Of a stretch of 64,000 bases of DNA, positions 27,470-35,810 are shown one piece after another. The first letter of the stretch is position 1. Each line of letters opens with the position of its first letter. The stretch covers positions 1-64,000 of the forward strand of contig CAJULR010000026.1 in the NCBI GenBank assembly GCA_910587375.1, given 5' to 3'. Source of the stretch: Candidatus Gastranaerophilales bacterium. Lineage in GTDB: Bacteria > Cyanobacteriota > Vampirovibrionia > Gastranaerophilales > Gastranaerophilaceae. Below the pieces are notes generated by a model, which was given only the letters and a program-made list of their open reading frames with translations, did no database searches and was not told the origin of the DNA. A program made the translations under genes and the position numbers.

Positions 27470-28345
27470 ATGGAGTCTTTAAAGCCTGATTTTGCCTTGG
27501 AAATCCTTGTAAACATTAGGGAAAATTTTCCAAAACCCCTCTGTGACCTTTGGGGCGAGGAGGTTATTAAAAATCCTCTTTCCTGGTTTGATTTGGCGCA
27601 AAAAAAGGCTAAAAACATTGGGGCAAGCTATCTTTCTGTATACTTTAATATCGATGATGATTTTTCAAAAATTGATGAAAATTTAAAACTTTTTGAAGAA
27701 ATTCAAGACAGGACGGAATTGCCTTTAATCGTTAGAGGCACTGGCCAAAAGGGCTTTGATGGTGAATTTTTGCCAAAGATTGTGCAAAGGATAAAAAAGC
27801 CTTCTATCGTTGCTTTTGCACAGGATTTAAATTACGAACCAATTGTAAAAAGCATTTTAAAATCCACTTGTTGTGCTGATATCAGGCTTGTTTTGCGCGC
27901 GCCGATTGATATCAACCTTACAAAAGAATTGAATATTTTGTGTGAAGATTTAGGTTTCCCGCGCGGGAATATTATTATGGACACGGACACGGGCTGTGTT
28001 GGGATGGGGCTTGATTACGGCTATAGCATAATTGAGCGGCTTATTCTTGCAAGAAAAGATGGCGACGTGGTTTTGAATCCGCCTATAATCGTATTTTCCG
28101 GGGAAGAAAGTTTCAAATCCAAAGAATCAAAAAGTGATGATTTTAAAGACACAAGGGGCAAGCTTGAAACGCGCGCTGCGACTGTTGAAATTGCAACTTC
28201 AACTGCACTTTTGTGTGCCGGGGCAAATATTATAGTTTGTCAAAACCCAAGAACCATCGAGGCTATGCTCCCTCTGGTTTCTGAAAAACATTTGAACACA
28301 ATGGGCGAAGTGGTGCAAAACGCCGGAGGTGCTTTAAATGTCTAG
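27470..28345 (+). CDS. cdhD: Corrinoid iron-sulfur protein small subunit (CdhD/AcsD-like)
   Basis: A 291-residue TIM-barrel protein matching the delta subunit of the acetyl-CoA decarbonylase/synthase complex: IIMDTDTGCVGMGLDYGYSI and the C-terminal ATVEIATSTALLCAGANIIV segments are visible. In the Wood-Ljungdahl pathway it pairs with CdhE to carry the methyl group from methyltetrahydrofolate to acetyl-CoA synthase. The stop lies eight bases past the cdhE start. No CO dehydrogenase, acetyl-CoA synthase or methyltransferase gene is present in this window. Confidence 0.85.
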   Translation: MESLKPDFALEILVNIRENFPKPLCDLWGEEVIKNPLSWFDLAQKKAKNIGASYLSVYFNIDDDFSKIDENLKLFEEIQDRTELPLIVRGTGQKGFDGEFLPKIVQRIKKPSIVAFAQDLNYEPIVKSILKSTCCADIRLVLRAPIDINLTKELNILCEDLGFPRGNIIMDTDTGCVGMGLDYGYSIIERLILARKDGDVVLNPPIIVFSGEESFKSKESKSDDFKDTRGKLETRAATVEIATSTALLCAGANIIVCQNPRTIEAMLPLVSEKHLNTMGEVVQNAGGALNV

Positions 28346-29516
28346 TCTTGGAACTATGGATATCTTTAAAACCCTTCCTGCGGCAAAGAAAACGGAAAAT
28401 GCAAACTGTAAAAAATGCGGTTGTGCCGGGTGTATGATGTTTGCTGTGAAATTGGCAAAAAACGAGGCTGATATTGCTTCTTGCCCCTTTGCGCCTGTGG
28501 AATTGGTTGAAAAACTTAGTGTTTCAAGAAAGGTGCAGCAAGAAACCGTTGAAATTAAAGGCAGTACAGGGGTTTTAACTGTTGGCGGCGAAAAGGTTAT
28601 GTTTCGCCATGAAAAAACTTTTATAAATCCGCCCCCTTTGCTTGTGGAGCTTGATTTTGAGGCTTCTGATTTTGAAGAAAAATTAAATCGTATTGCAAAT
28701 TTTAAAATAGAAAATATTGGTGAAGAGTTTACTATTGAAGGGGTTTTGCTTAAAAATTCTTCAAAAAATCCTACAGGCAGTGAAAAATTTGAAGAGGCTA
28801 AGGCCAAAATTGAAGCGGCGGGTGTGAATTTTATTCCGCAAAAGGCTCTTGAGGCTTTGCAAAATGTTCCGGATGGGGATTTTCAAACTACTTTAAAAAG
28901 TCTTATAGAAATTAGGCATAAAGCAATAGTGGAGCGCAATTCGGATTTTTCAAAGCCTGTATATCTTCATCTTGCAGACAACAATGTTGAAACTCTTTGT
29001 GCAAAAGCAAGTGCTTATATTTGTAAATATGCTTCCTGTCTTGTTTTTGATACGTTTGATGAAGCCTTGTTTACAACTCTTTACACTCTAAGACAAAATA
29101 TTTATACTGACCCTGAAATGCCCTTGCAAGTTGAATCTAAGGTGTATGAATTTAACAATCCGGATGAAAATGCGTATGTGTTTTTAACTACAAACTTTGC
29201 CCTTAGTTATTTTGCGGTTGCAAATGAGATTTCAAACCTTCATAAGGGCTCGTACCTTGTGATTACGCCATCTGAGGGGATGAGCGTGCTTACGGCCTGG
29301 TCTGCACAAAAGATTACGGCAGAAATTGCCTCCCGTGTGGTAAGTGCGAACAGTGTTTTGCACGCAGTTAAAAATAAAAAGCTTATAATACCAGGGCTTT
29401 TGGCGGATTTAAAAGAAGAGCTGGAAGCGGCTTTGCCTGGCTGGGAGGTAATTCCAGGAACAATTGAAGCGTATAAAATTCCTGAATTTGTTCGCAGGCT
29501 TGAAAATCCGCTATAA
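28338..29516 (+). CDS. cdhE: Corrinoid iron-sulfur protein large subunit (CdhE/AcsC-like)
   Basis: The N-terminus carries the four-Cys [4Fe-4S] motif of the family, C24-x2-C27-x4-C32-x16-C49 (NCKKCGCAGC followed by ...IASCPF), whose spacing I recall as identical to characterised AcsC proteins. The rest (392 residues, somewhat shorter than the usual 440 or so) has the TIM-barrel and a C-terminal region that binds cobalamin in the family; the C-terminal VITPSEGMSVLTAWSA stretch near residue 310 fits. It overlaps cdhD by eight bases, so the pair is intact. Role without an acetyl-CoA synthase is open. Confidence 0.85.
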   Translation: MSSLGTMDIFKTLPAAKKTENANCKKCGCAGCMMFAVKLAKNEADIASCPFAPVELVEKLSVSRKVQQETVEIKGSTGVLTVGGEKVMFRHEKTFINPPPLLVELDFEASDFEEKLNRIANFKIENIGEEFTIEGVLLKNSSKNPTGSEKFEEAKAKIEAAGVNFIPQKALEALQNVPDGDFQTTLKSLIEIRHKAIVERNSDFSKPVYLHLADNNVETLCAKASAYICKYASCLVFDTFDEALFTTLYTLRQNIYTDPEMPLQVESKVYEFNNPDENAYVFLTTNFALSYFAVANEISNLHKGSYLVITPSEGMSVLTAWSAQKITAEIASRVVSANSVLHAVKNKKLIIPGLLADLKEELEAALPGWEVIPGTIEAYKIPEFVRRLENPL

Positions 29517-29579
29517 ACTCTATAAAATCAAAATAAATGTCTGCAAAATAAGCGATAATTTTGCAAAAAGGCTCAAGGC

Positions 29580-30755
29580 TTAGTCCCTGTGTTTAAAATC
29601 AAAATATTCGGGTGAATATTCTTCGAGCGTTTTTTGTACATTTTGTACATAGTTTGTATATTTTTTCCTGTCCTCGTCGGACATTTGATTTCTTTGGCTG
29701 CGCAAAAGCCTTCTTATGTCTGCAAAATATTTGTCTATGTTTTGTAACATTTCGGGCCTTTGGGCTATAAAGTCGTCATAGCTCATATGTTCCCTGATGG
29801 AGTTGCAGTCTTTGCACATAACTAAAAGATTTTCAATATTGTTGCTTTTGCTTTCGGAGAACGGAATAATGTGCTCAATTGTGGGTTCCGTGTTTTTAAT
29901 CATCTTGTATGCCGCTTCTTGTGGGCTTCTTCTTTGATATTTGACAACAAAAGCCTCCGGGTCTTTTTTGGATTTTGGAAGTTTGTCGAAATATCTTCGA
30001 ATATTGTCTTCATCAATTTTCAGATTGTTTTTTCGCGCCATATTGATGAAAGAAACTATAAGATTTTTGTTCCTAAATCCTTTTTCCTTGCGGGAAGTTA
30101 TGATGGCATAGACTTGTTCTGCCTGCCATTCCTTAATTTTAGAGTCTTGCGCCGGGGTCAAGTCTGAAATTTCGCGCGCAATTTGCATTACTATATTGAC
30201 CTGTTTCATCCTAAGGGCGTCAATATACTTAGGAGAGAGGGTTTCGAGGAGCTCTGAAAGATTTTTATCGGGGTGTTTGCGCGCAGTCTTGGCGATTTCT
30301 CTTACAAGCTTTCTTTTATTTGCTTGAAAATTTCCCATATTTTCTTTTAAAATTCCTGCAAGCTCTTCCCCGCTTTTTGAGGCAATTTTGTCTGATAATT
30401 TTCTTGCTTCGCTGACGTCGAATTTTTTCATTCTTTCGCCGCAGCAAGGACACCTGATACTTTCGTCAAAACGGACAATTGGGACATTTTTTCTGTGAAC
30501 TCTTTTTGCCTGTGGTGTGAAATTGCGCGGCGTGGAGCTTAGGGATGTGGAATTCTGAGGTGTAGAACCTATTAAACCAAAATTTGCCTGTAAATTTTCA
30601 GGATTTAGAGTAGGCAGTTGTTTTTGAATGCTTGTTGCGGGAGAGTAGTTTAAAGGTTTTGCTTCAGATTTCTTTGAAGCGGAAAATTCGGGCATTTTAC
30701 CCATTCTTGCAGATTTATTGTTTGCATAATTAAATACAATTGGGGAAATTCTCAT
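29580..30755 (-). CDS. HNH endonuclease-domain protein
   Basis: A 391-residue protein with a disordered, Ser/Asn/Thr-rich N-terminus (to about 90), a compact Cys cluster RCPCCGERM (C102, C104, C105) and, after a helical middle, an HNH motif: E294-H295 with a downstream N309 and the C314-x2-C317 zinc pair of VMCKDCNS. HNH domains cut DNA in homing endonucleases, restriction enzymes and defence genes. No neighbour here is a methylase or transposase, and the target is unknown. It begins two bases after the 30758-31279 gene. Confidence 0.7.
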   Translation of the reverse strand: MRISPIVFNYANNKSARMGKMPEFSASKKSEAKPLNYSPATSIQKQLPTLNPENLQANFGLIGSTPQNSTSLSSTPRNFTPQAKRVHRKNVPIVRFDESIRCPCCGERMKKFDVSEARKLSDKIASKSGEELAGILKENMGNFQANKRKLVREIAKTARKHPDKNLSELLETLSPKYIDALRMKQVNIVMQIAREISDLTPAQDSKIKEWQAEQVYAIITSRKEKGFRNKNLIVSFINMARKNNLKIDEDNIRRYFDKLPKSKKDPEAFVVKYQRRSPQEAAYKMIKNTEPTIEHIIPFSESKSNNIENLLVMCKDCNSIREHMSYDDFIAQRPEMLQNIDKYFADIRRLLRSQRNQMSDEDRKKYTNYVQNVQKTLEEYSPEYFDFKHRD

Positions 30756-30757
30756 CT

Positions 30758-31279
30758 TTACACCAGTTTATTTAAGATGTCTTCTTTTGTGCCGTTGAGG
30801 TTCACGGGCTTTGGATGTTTTCTTGTAAAAAAACTTTTTAACCTCTCAAGGCCTTCTTTTGTATGGTTGAAGCAAGCTTCATCCTTGATTTCTTTTGTTT
30901 CGCATTCAATATCAAAGTAAACACAATCTGCATATCGGTCGTCAGACATGTCAATTGCCGCTGCATAAAAGTATTCAGGCGGCAAACCTTTATATTTCGG
31001 TTGTTCTTTTTTGTGGCCAATGCCAACGACAACCCCTTTATATTCGGCTAAACTCTTGTCATATTGCTTGTAATCATACACATCAAGGATAAAACTGGCG
31101 TCATCTGTTGTGGCTGCTTCAATTGCGCTTTTTGTTTTGTTAAGTGCGTCCACAAGGGCATTTTGATATTCTATCGGCATTTTTGAAATGCTTTCTGCTG
31201 CAGCCTTTTTGTTTACATAGGTTACAGTGCCTTTAAAATTTGTGTTTGAAATGTTTATATTTGAAATTGGCGCAATCAT
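30758..31279 (-). CDS. Hypothetical 173-residue protein
   Basis: A soluble protein with no recognisable motif. It opens with MIAPISNINISNTNFKGTVTY, an N-terminal pattern (short stretch ending in a Phe-Lys-Gly) that also appears, in looser form, at the start of the HNH neighbour. The rest alternates acidic and basic residues with predicted mixed alpha/beta structure. It precedes the HNH gene by two bases and is likely cotranscribed with it. Function unknown. Confidence 0.55.
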   Translation of the reverse strand: MIAPISNINISNTNFKGTVTYVNKKAAAESISKMPIEYQNALVDALNKTKSAIEAATTDDASFILDVYDYKQYDKSLAEYKGVVVGIGHKKEQPKYKGLPPEYFYAAAIDMSDDRYADCVYFDIECETKEIKDEACFNHTKEGLERLKSFFTRKHPKPVNLNGTKEDILNKLV

Positions 31280-31368
31280 TCTCTTAAAATCCTTTCGCTC
31301 CCGGGTTTTGGCGTTGTGCAGTTTTGCAATATGCCTGAGGCTTGTTTATTTAAACCCTGAAAAAAGAT

Positions 31369-32067
31369 TTATTTGCTAATTTTTGTATAATGTGTGCCGT
31401 TTTTAAAATATTCCCAAAAATGTTTCTCAAGGTCTTCCTGCAAGGCTTTAAGGCTGTTTTCAATTTGGAGCCTTATTTTTTCGATTGCATTCTCATCAGC
31501 GTCTTTGTCGACATAAATCGGGTCGCCGCAAAGAAGACAGAGCCTTTTGCACAATAGGGGGAAACAAAAATCATCCCAGGTTTTAAGTTTAATGAAGCCT
31601 TTAGACGGGCTATACCAAGCAAATGGTACAATCGGAACGCCTGAAAGCTTTGCTATTTCAACAATTCCCTTTTTAACAACTTCTTTTGGGCCAAGGGGGC
31701 CGTCAATTGTGATGGCAACGTTGTTTCCCTCTTTTAGGACATCCAAAATTTCAAGCGAAGCCTGTGCCCCGCCTTTTTTTTGGCTTCCTCTGACGGTTTT
31801 AATTCCAAGGGATTCCGCCGCAGTGGCAATGATTTCGCCATCTCTTGATTTGCTTATGAGGCAGTGAAGTTTTTCCCTTTCAGGAATTCCGTATACGCCG
31901 CACTGCCTTGAGTGCCAAAGGGCAAAAAGGCAGCCATTTAGGTGTATTGGGTAGTTTATAACTTTGCAATCGTAAAAATGTTTTTTAATGTGAAAAGCAA
32001 CTTTTACAAGGAACCCAAAAAGTTTATATTGTTTTTCTTTGTCTAAAAATTTTATTCTGATTTTCAT
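31369..32067 (-). CDS. DUF374 lysophospholipid/KDO acyltransferase-like protein
   Basis: A 232-residue DUF374 protein: SKSRDGEIIATAAESLGI near residue 70, VRGSQKKGGAQASLEIL, and ITIDGPLGPKEVVKKGI near residue 115 are family hallmarks, with a hydrophobic stretch at residues 15-28. DUF374 proteins are relatives of lipid A acyltransferases found in outer-membrane bacteria. The acceptor is inferred only. It sits between hisD and the hypothetical gene in a long minus-strand run. Confidence 0.8.
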   Translation of the reverse strand: MKIRIKFLDKEKQYKLFGFLVKVAFHIKKHFYDCKVINYPIHLNGCLFALWHSRQCGVYGIPEREKLHCLISKSRDGEIIATAAESLGIKTVRGSQKKGGAQASLEILDVLKEGNNVAITIDGPLGPKEVVKKGIVEIAKLSGVPIVPFAWYSPSKGFIKLKTWDDFCFPLLCKRLCLLCGDPIYVDKDADENAIEKIRLQIENSLKALQEDLEKHFWEYFKNGTHYTKISK

Positions 32068-32140
32068 CCGTTTTTCCCTGATTTATTGATGGTGTGTGGT
32101 TCGCCTTGCGGCGCAAGCTTTACAAAAGCATGTAATGTAA

Positions 32141-33406
32141 TTATTTTCTTAAATCTGAAGCAAGCTTGTGTGCAAAAAGCCCTTCTGCTTCAGCAAGGCT
32201 TGAGGCGGTTTTTGCGAGGGTTTTTGCAGTTTCTTTATCAATGTTTTGGTAGGTTAAGATTTTTATAAAGTCAAAAACGCTTAAACCTCCCGTATATCTT
32301 GCGGCCCTGTTTGTTGGAAGCACGTGGTTTGTGCCGGAGCAGTAATCTCCAAAGACTTCGGCGCAGTTTTGGCCAATGAAAAGCGAGCCGTAGTTTGTAA
32401 AATCGTCTGCTTTTTTGTCTGCTCTATCAAACATTAATTCTAAATGCTCAGGCGCCCTTAAGTTTGCCATTTTTACCGCTTCATCGATGCTGTCCACGAT
32501 AGCGCAGACAGATTTTTCAAAGGCAATTTCTGCAATTTCTCTAGTTTCTAAGGTTTGAAGCTGCTCTCTTGCAGATTTTTCAACATCTTGCGCTAATTTT
32601 TTGCTTGTAGTGATTAAATAAGCTCTCGCGTCTTTGTCATGTTCTGCTTGCGCAAGCATATCGGCGCTTATAAGCCTTGGGTCTGCGGTTTCATCTGCTA
32701 CAATTAAAACTTCAGAAGGGCCCGCAAGAAAATCAATGTCGCACATGCCATATACGTATTTTTTTGCAAAAGTTACAAATTTGTTTCCGGGGCCAACGAT
32801 TTTATCCACAGGGGAGATGGTTTCTGTCCCATATGCAAATGCGGATATACTTTGCGCCCCGCCAAGTTTATAAATTTTATCTGCGCCTGAAATGTGTGCT
32901 GCAACTATTGTTTGCGGCTTTATTTTTGGAGATGTAAGGCAAATTTCCTTGACGCCCGCAACTTTCGCCGGGGTCACGGTCATAATACAAGAGCTTGGAA
33001 GCGGGTAATTTCCGCCCGGCACATAGCATAACACCCTGTTTAGCGGGATGATTTTGTGCCCCAAAATTGAATCATTAATTTTTAGTTCAAGTTCTTTTAA
33101 ACATTCAAACTGTTTTTTGGCAAATTCAAGCACATTTTTTTGTGCAGTCTTGATAGTTGAAATCGTTTCAGGGCTTACTTTTTTATATGCTTCTTCAATT
33201 TCTTCTTCTTTTACTAAAAAATCATCAGCATTTCTAAAATCCCCGTCATTAAAGCGTTTAGAATATTCTATGAGGGCTAAATCCCCGCCTGCCTTAATGT
33301 TTTCGATGATTTTTGCAACATCTGTCAGGGTTTCAAATTCAATTTCTGTGTAGAAACTTTTTAAAAATTCCTCGTTTTTAAGTTCGTCTTGATTGTAAAT
33401 TTTCAT
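32141..33406 (-). CDS. hisD: Histidinol dehydrogenase
   Basis: HisD oxidises histidinol to histidine in two NAD-dependent steps. The 421-residue protein shows IPLNRVLCYVPGGNYPLPSS, GPGNKFVTFAKKYVYG near residue 215, DFLAGPSEVLIVADE, and the catalytic-region HLELMF and GTNHVLPTNRAARYTGGLSV. The gene is 75 bases downstream of the HisA-I-E fusion on the same strand, so histidine genes are clustered; hisB, hisC, hisF, hisG and hisH are not in the window. Confidence 0.96.
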   Translation of the reverse strand: MKIYNQDELKNEEFLKSFYTEIEFETLTDVAKIIENIKAGGDLALIEYSKRFNDGDFRNADDFLVKEEEIEEAYKKVSPETISTIKTAQKNVLEFAKKQFECLKELELKINDSILGHKIIPLNRVLCYVPGGNYPLPSSCIMTVTPAKVAGVKEICLTSPKIKPQTIVAAHISGADKIYKLGGAQSISAFAYGTETISPVDKIVGPGNKFVTFAKKYVYGMCDIDFLAGPSEVLIVADETADPRLISADMLAQAEHDKDARAYLITTSKKLAQDVEKSAREQLQTLETREIAEIAFEKSVCAIVDSIDEAVKMANLRAPEHLELMFDRADKKADDFTNYGSLFIGQNCAEVFGDYCSGTNHVLPTNRAARYTGGLSVFDFIKILTYQNIDKETAKTLAKTASSLAEAEGLFAHKLASDLRK

Positions 33407-33481
33407 TTTTTAAATCCGTGAATGTTTTGTTAAGTTTGCCCAAAAGAATGTACACTGGGCCCCAAAAAGCTTGGCGAAAGC

Positions 33482-34714
33482 CTATTTTGCGCGTGAAGCC
33501 AAATTGTTTATAATGTCATTTGGCGCAACATCATGCATTGCCATAAACACAAGCAAATGATAGATTAAATCCGCTGCTTCCCAGCCAAGGCCATCCCCCA
33601 GTTCAAAATTAACGGATTCAAAAGCTTCCTCCATAATTTTTCTTTTAAGATAAAATTCGTTGTTGAAAAGCTTTGTCGTGTAAGAGCCTTCAGGCATTTT
33701 CTTTTTTCTGTCTAAAATTAATTGATAAAGTTCATGGAGCGAGAAATCTTTGTCTTCAAAGCAGCTGTATGTGCCCAAGTGACAGGCGTTTCCGTTTTGA
33801 ATAACTTTGTATAGAATTGTATCTTTGTCGCAATCAAACTTTGCAGACACAAGTTCTTGCGTGTTGCCTGATGTTTCACCTTTTGTCCAAAGCTCTTGTC
33901 TTGAACGGCTGTAATATGTGGCATGCCCTGTTGTTAAGGATTTTAAAACAGACTCTTTATTTGAATAGGCAAGCATTAAAACCTGTTTTGTGTTTTTATC
34001 CTGTACAATAGTTGGAATTAAGCCGTCTTTTGATTTTTCAAAGTCAAGGCATGCGCAAAATGCGTCTTCAAGGTTGATTTTTCCTGTATAAATTGACATG
34101 CCCAACTGACATGAGATATCCATTGAAGCAAGCTCTTGAATTTCTTCAATGCTTGTAATTCCGCCTGCGGCAACGATTGGCTTTTTGGTAATTTCTCTGA
34201 TTTTTCTGAATGCTTCCATATTTGTACCCTGGAGCATTCCTTCTTTTTCAACGATAGTGTACAAAAAGCCAGAACAAAAATCCCCAAACCTCTGCACATG
34301 GGCTTGTGTGGAAACTTCGGTGTCTGTTTGCCAGCCATCAACTGTGATTTTGCCGTTTCTTGAATCAATTGCAACAATTACTCTGTCTTTTGGCAGTTTT
34401 GATAAAAAGGCTTCATCTGCCGCAGTTCCTATGATGATTTTTTTGGCACCATAGCTGATTATTCTCTTAGCTTTTTCAACAGTCCTGATTCCGCCGCCCA
34501 CTCTGCATTCTGCAACTTTGCAGATTTGTCTTATAAGTTCTTCATTGTCTTTTCCTTTGTTCATGGCTGCGTCAAGGTCTATCACGGCAATTTCGCCAAA
34601 CCTTGCGTAATATTTTGCAAGTTCTATAACATTTTCTTTTTCAAGAACTTTTTCTTTTCCTTGCCTTAATTGAACTGCTTTTCCGTCCATAAGGTCTATG
34701 CTTGGAATAATCAT
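33482..34714 (-). CDS. hisA-hisIE: HisA-HisI-HisE trifunctional fusion
   Basis: One 410-residue chain holds three histidine-pathway activities. Residues 1-222 are HisA (ProFAR isomerase, TIM barrel) with D7 in PSIDLMDG, GGGIR at 73-77 and D126 in VDGW. Residues 228-320 are HisI (PRA-CH): the WTKGETSGNTQ segment (276-286), and metal ligands C295, C311 and C318. Residues 324-410 are HisE (PRA-PH): LFNNEFYLKRKIMEEAFE, EAADLIYHLLVF. They catalyse successive steps E, I, A, so channelling is plausible. There is no frameshift or stop between domains. HisI-HisE fusions are common; a HisA fusion in front of them is unusual. Confidence 0.9.
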   Translation of the reverse strand: MIIPSIDLMDGKAVQLRQGKEKVLEKENVIELAKYYARFGEIAVIDLDAAMNKGKDNEELIRQICKVAECRVGGGIRTVEKAKRIISYGAKKIIIGTAADEAFLSKLPKDRVIVAIDSRNGKITVDGWQTDTEVSTQAHVQRFGDFCSGFLYTIVEKEGMLQGTNMEAFRKIREITKKPIVAAGGITSIEEIQELASMDISCQLGMSIYTGKINLEDAFCACLDFEKSKDGLIPTIVQDKNTKQVLMLAYSNKESVLKSLTTGHATYYSRSRQELWTKGETSGNTQELVSAKFDCDKDTILYKVIQNGNACHLGTYSCFEDKDFSLHELYQLILDRKKKMPEGSYTTKLFNNEFYLKRKIMEEAFESVNFELGDGLGWEAADLIYHLLVFMAMHDVAPNDIINNLASRAK

Positions 34715-34793
34715 TTTTTATTGCCTTCCTTTGTTTTGGGGCTGGTTGCCTGTTTGAAATGTCTGCCTGAAACAGGCGCCCTGCCCCGGTGTT

Positions 34794-35810
34794 TTATTTT
34801 ACAAAGCGGTTTAATACTTCCCAATCGAAGGTTTCGCCCCTTCTTCTTTCAAAGTATTCATCTTCCGTGTAGCCTTTTAAATCTCTTATATATGAGTAAT
34901 AGTCAGATTCTTCGCAGGCTTCAATGTATGGAATATCAAATTCGGTTGCAAGGTTTTGAACCTTAACATCGTATGAAATCGGAAGAACCTTAACCCCCAT
35001 TTTGAGGGCCAAAAGAACCGCATGGTATCTCATTGCGAATAAATATTCAAGGTGTGAAAATTCTTCGATTAATTGGTTGTGCGAATTTGGGATTACAACT
35101 TCTGTTGCAATGTCTGAACACTGTGCCTTTAGCCAATATTCAAACTTGTATGCAAGCTCTGAATCTTGCGAAGTTTGGAAAGAGAAAATTTTAATTTTTC
35201 TATCCCCAAAGTAAACGCCAATGTATTTTGCAAGTTCTTTAAGAAGGGTTGGGTGTAAAAATCTGTAGTTTCTAAGCTGTACGCCAACATAGCCCATTGG
35301 TTCATACGGCGGACATTTAATGTCCCAAACCGGGTCCGGAACGTATCTTGAATGAATTCCCCATTTCTTTAAAATTCTTTGAGAGAACACATCTCGAACC
35401 AAAATCAGGTCACACATTTTGATTATTTTCTTTGAAAGCCACTGATATCCCTTGCCGTAAATTGGCCCTATGCCCTGGGCGAAAATAATTACCTTTTTGC
35501 CAAAAAGCTTTGCAAGGAAAATAATTGCAAGGTAATAAAGGAGGCTCAAAGAGCTTGTGCCATTCTGCAAAAGGCTTCCGCCGCCTGAAATCAAAACCTG
35601 TGTGTCAAAAATGCTCCATAGAATTTGGAAGAAATTCATATAGTTTTTGGCGTTGATTTTGAACATTTTTTTTGTAAGTTCAGGGTCTGAAGAAAGGGCA
35701 GTAATGCTGCAATTTGATTTTCTTAAGTATCTCACTAAAAGACCCAATATGGCGTCATCTCCAAAGTTTTGAAAACCTATATAACCTGAAATTAATACTC
35801 TTTTACCCAT
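34794..35810 (-). CDS. csaB: Polysaccharide pyruvyl transferase CsaB
   Basis: CsaB adds pyruvate ketals to secondary cell-wall polymers so that SLH-domain surface proteins can bind. The 338-residue protein begins with RVLISGYIGFQNFGDDAILG, has ISGGGSLLQNGTSSLSLLYYL near residues 75-95 and the GT-B fold's C-terminal MRYHAVLLALKMGVKVLPISYD. Its start overlaps the end of the PfkB-like gene by eight bases. Together with a WecG/TagA enzyme elsewhere in the window, it suggests a pyruvylated envelope glycan. Confidence 0.88.
   Translation of the reverse strand: MGKRVLISGYIGFQNFGDDAILGLLVRYLRKSNCSITALSSDPELTKKMFKINAKNYMNFFQILWSIFDTQVLISGGGSLLQNGTSSLSLLYYLAIIFLAKLFGKKVIIFAQGIGPIYGKGYQWLSKKIIKMCDLILVRDVFSQRILKKWGIHSRYVPDPVWDIKCPPYEPMGYVGVQLRNYRFLHPTLLKELAKYIGVYFGDRKIKIFSFQTSQDSELAYKFEYWLKAQCSDIATEVVIPNSHNQLIEEFSHLEYLFAMRYHAVLLALKMGVKVLPISYDVKVQNLATEFDIPYIEACEESDYYSYIRDLKGYTEDEYFERRRGETFDWEVLNRFVK

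Noticed and set aside
29542..29565. TGCAAAAT/ATTTTGCA hairpin as a terminator between cdhE and the HNH gene
   Set aside because: The stem is AT-rich and no T tract follows on either strand, so support is too weak to list.
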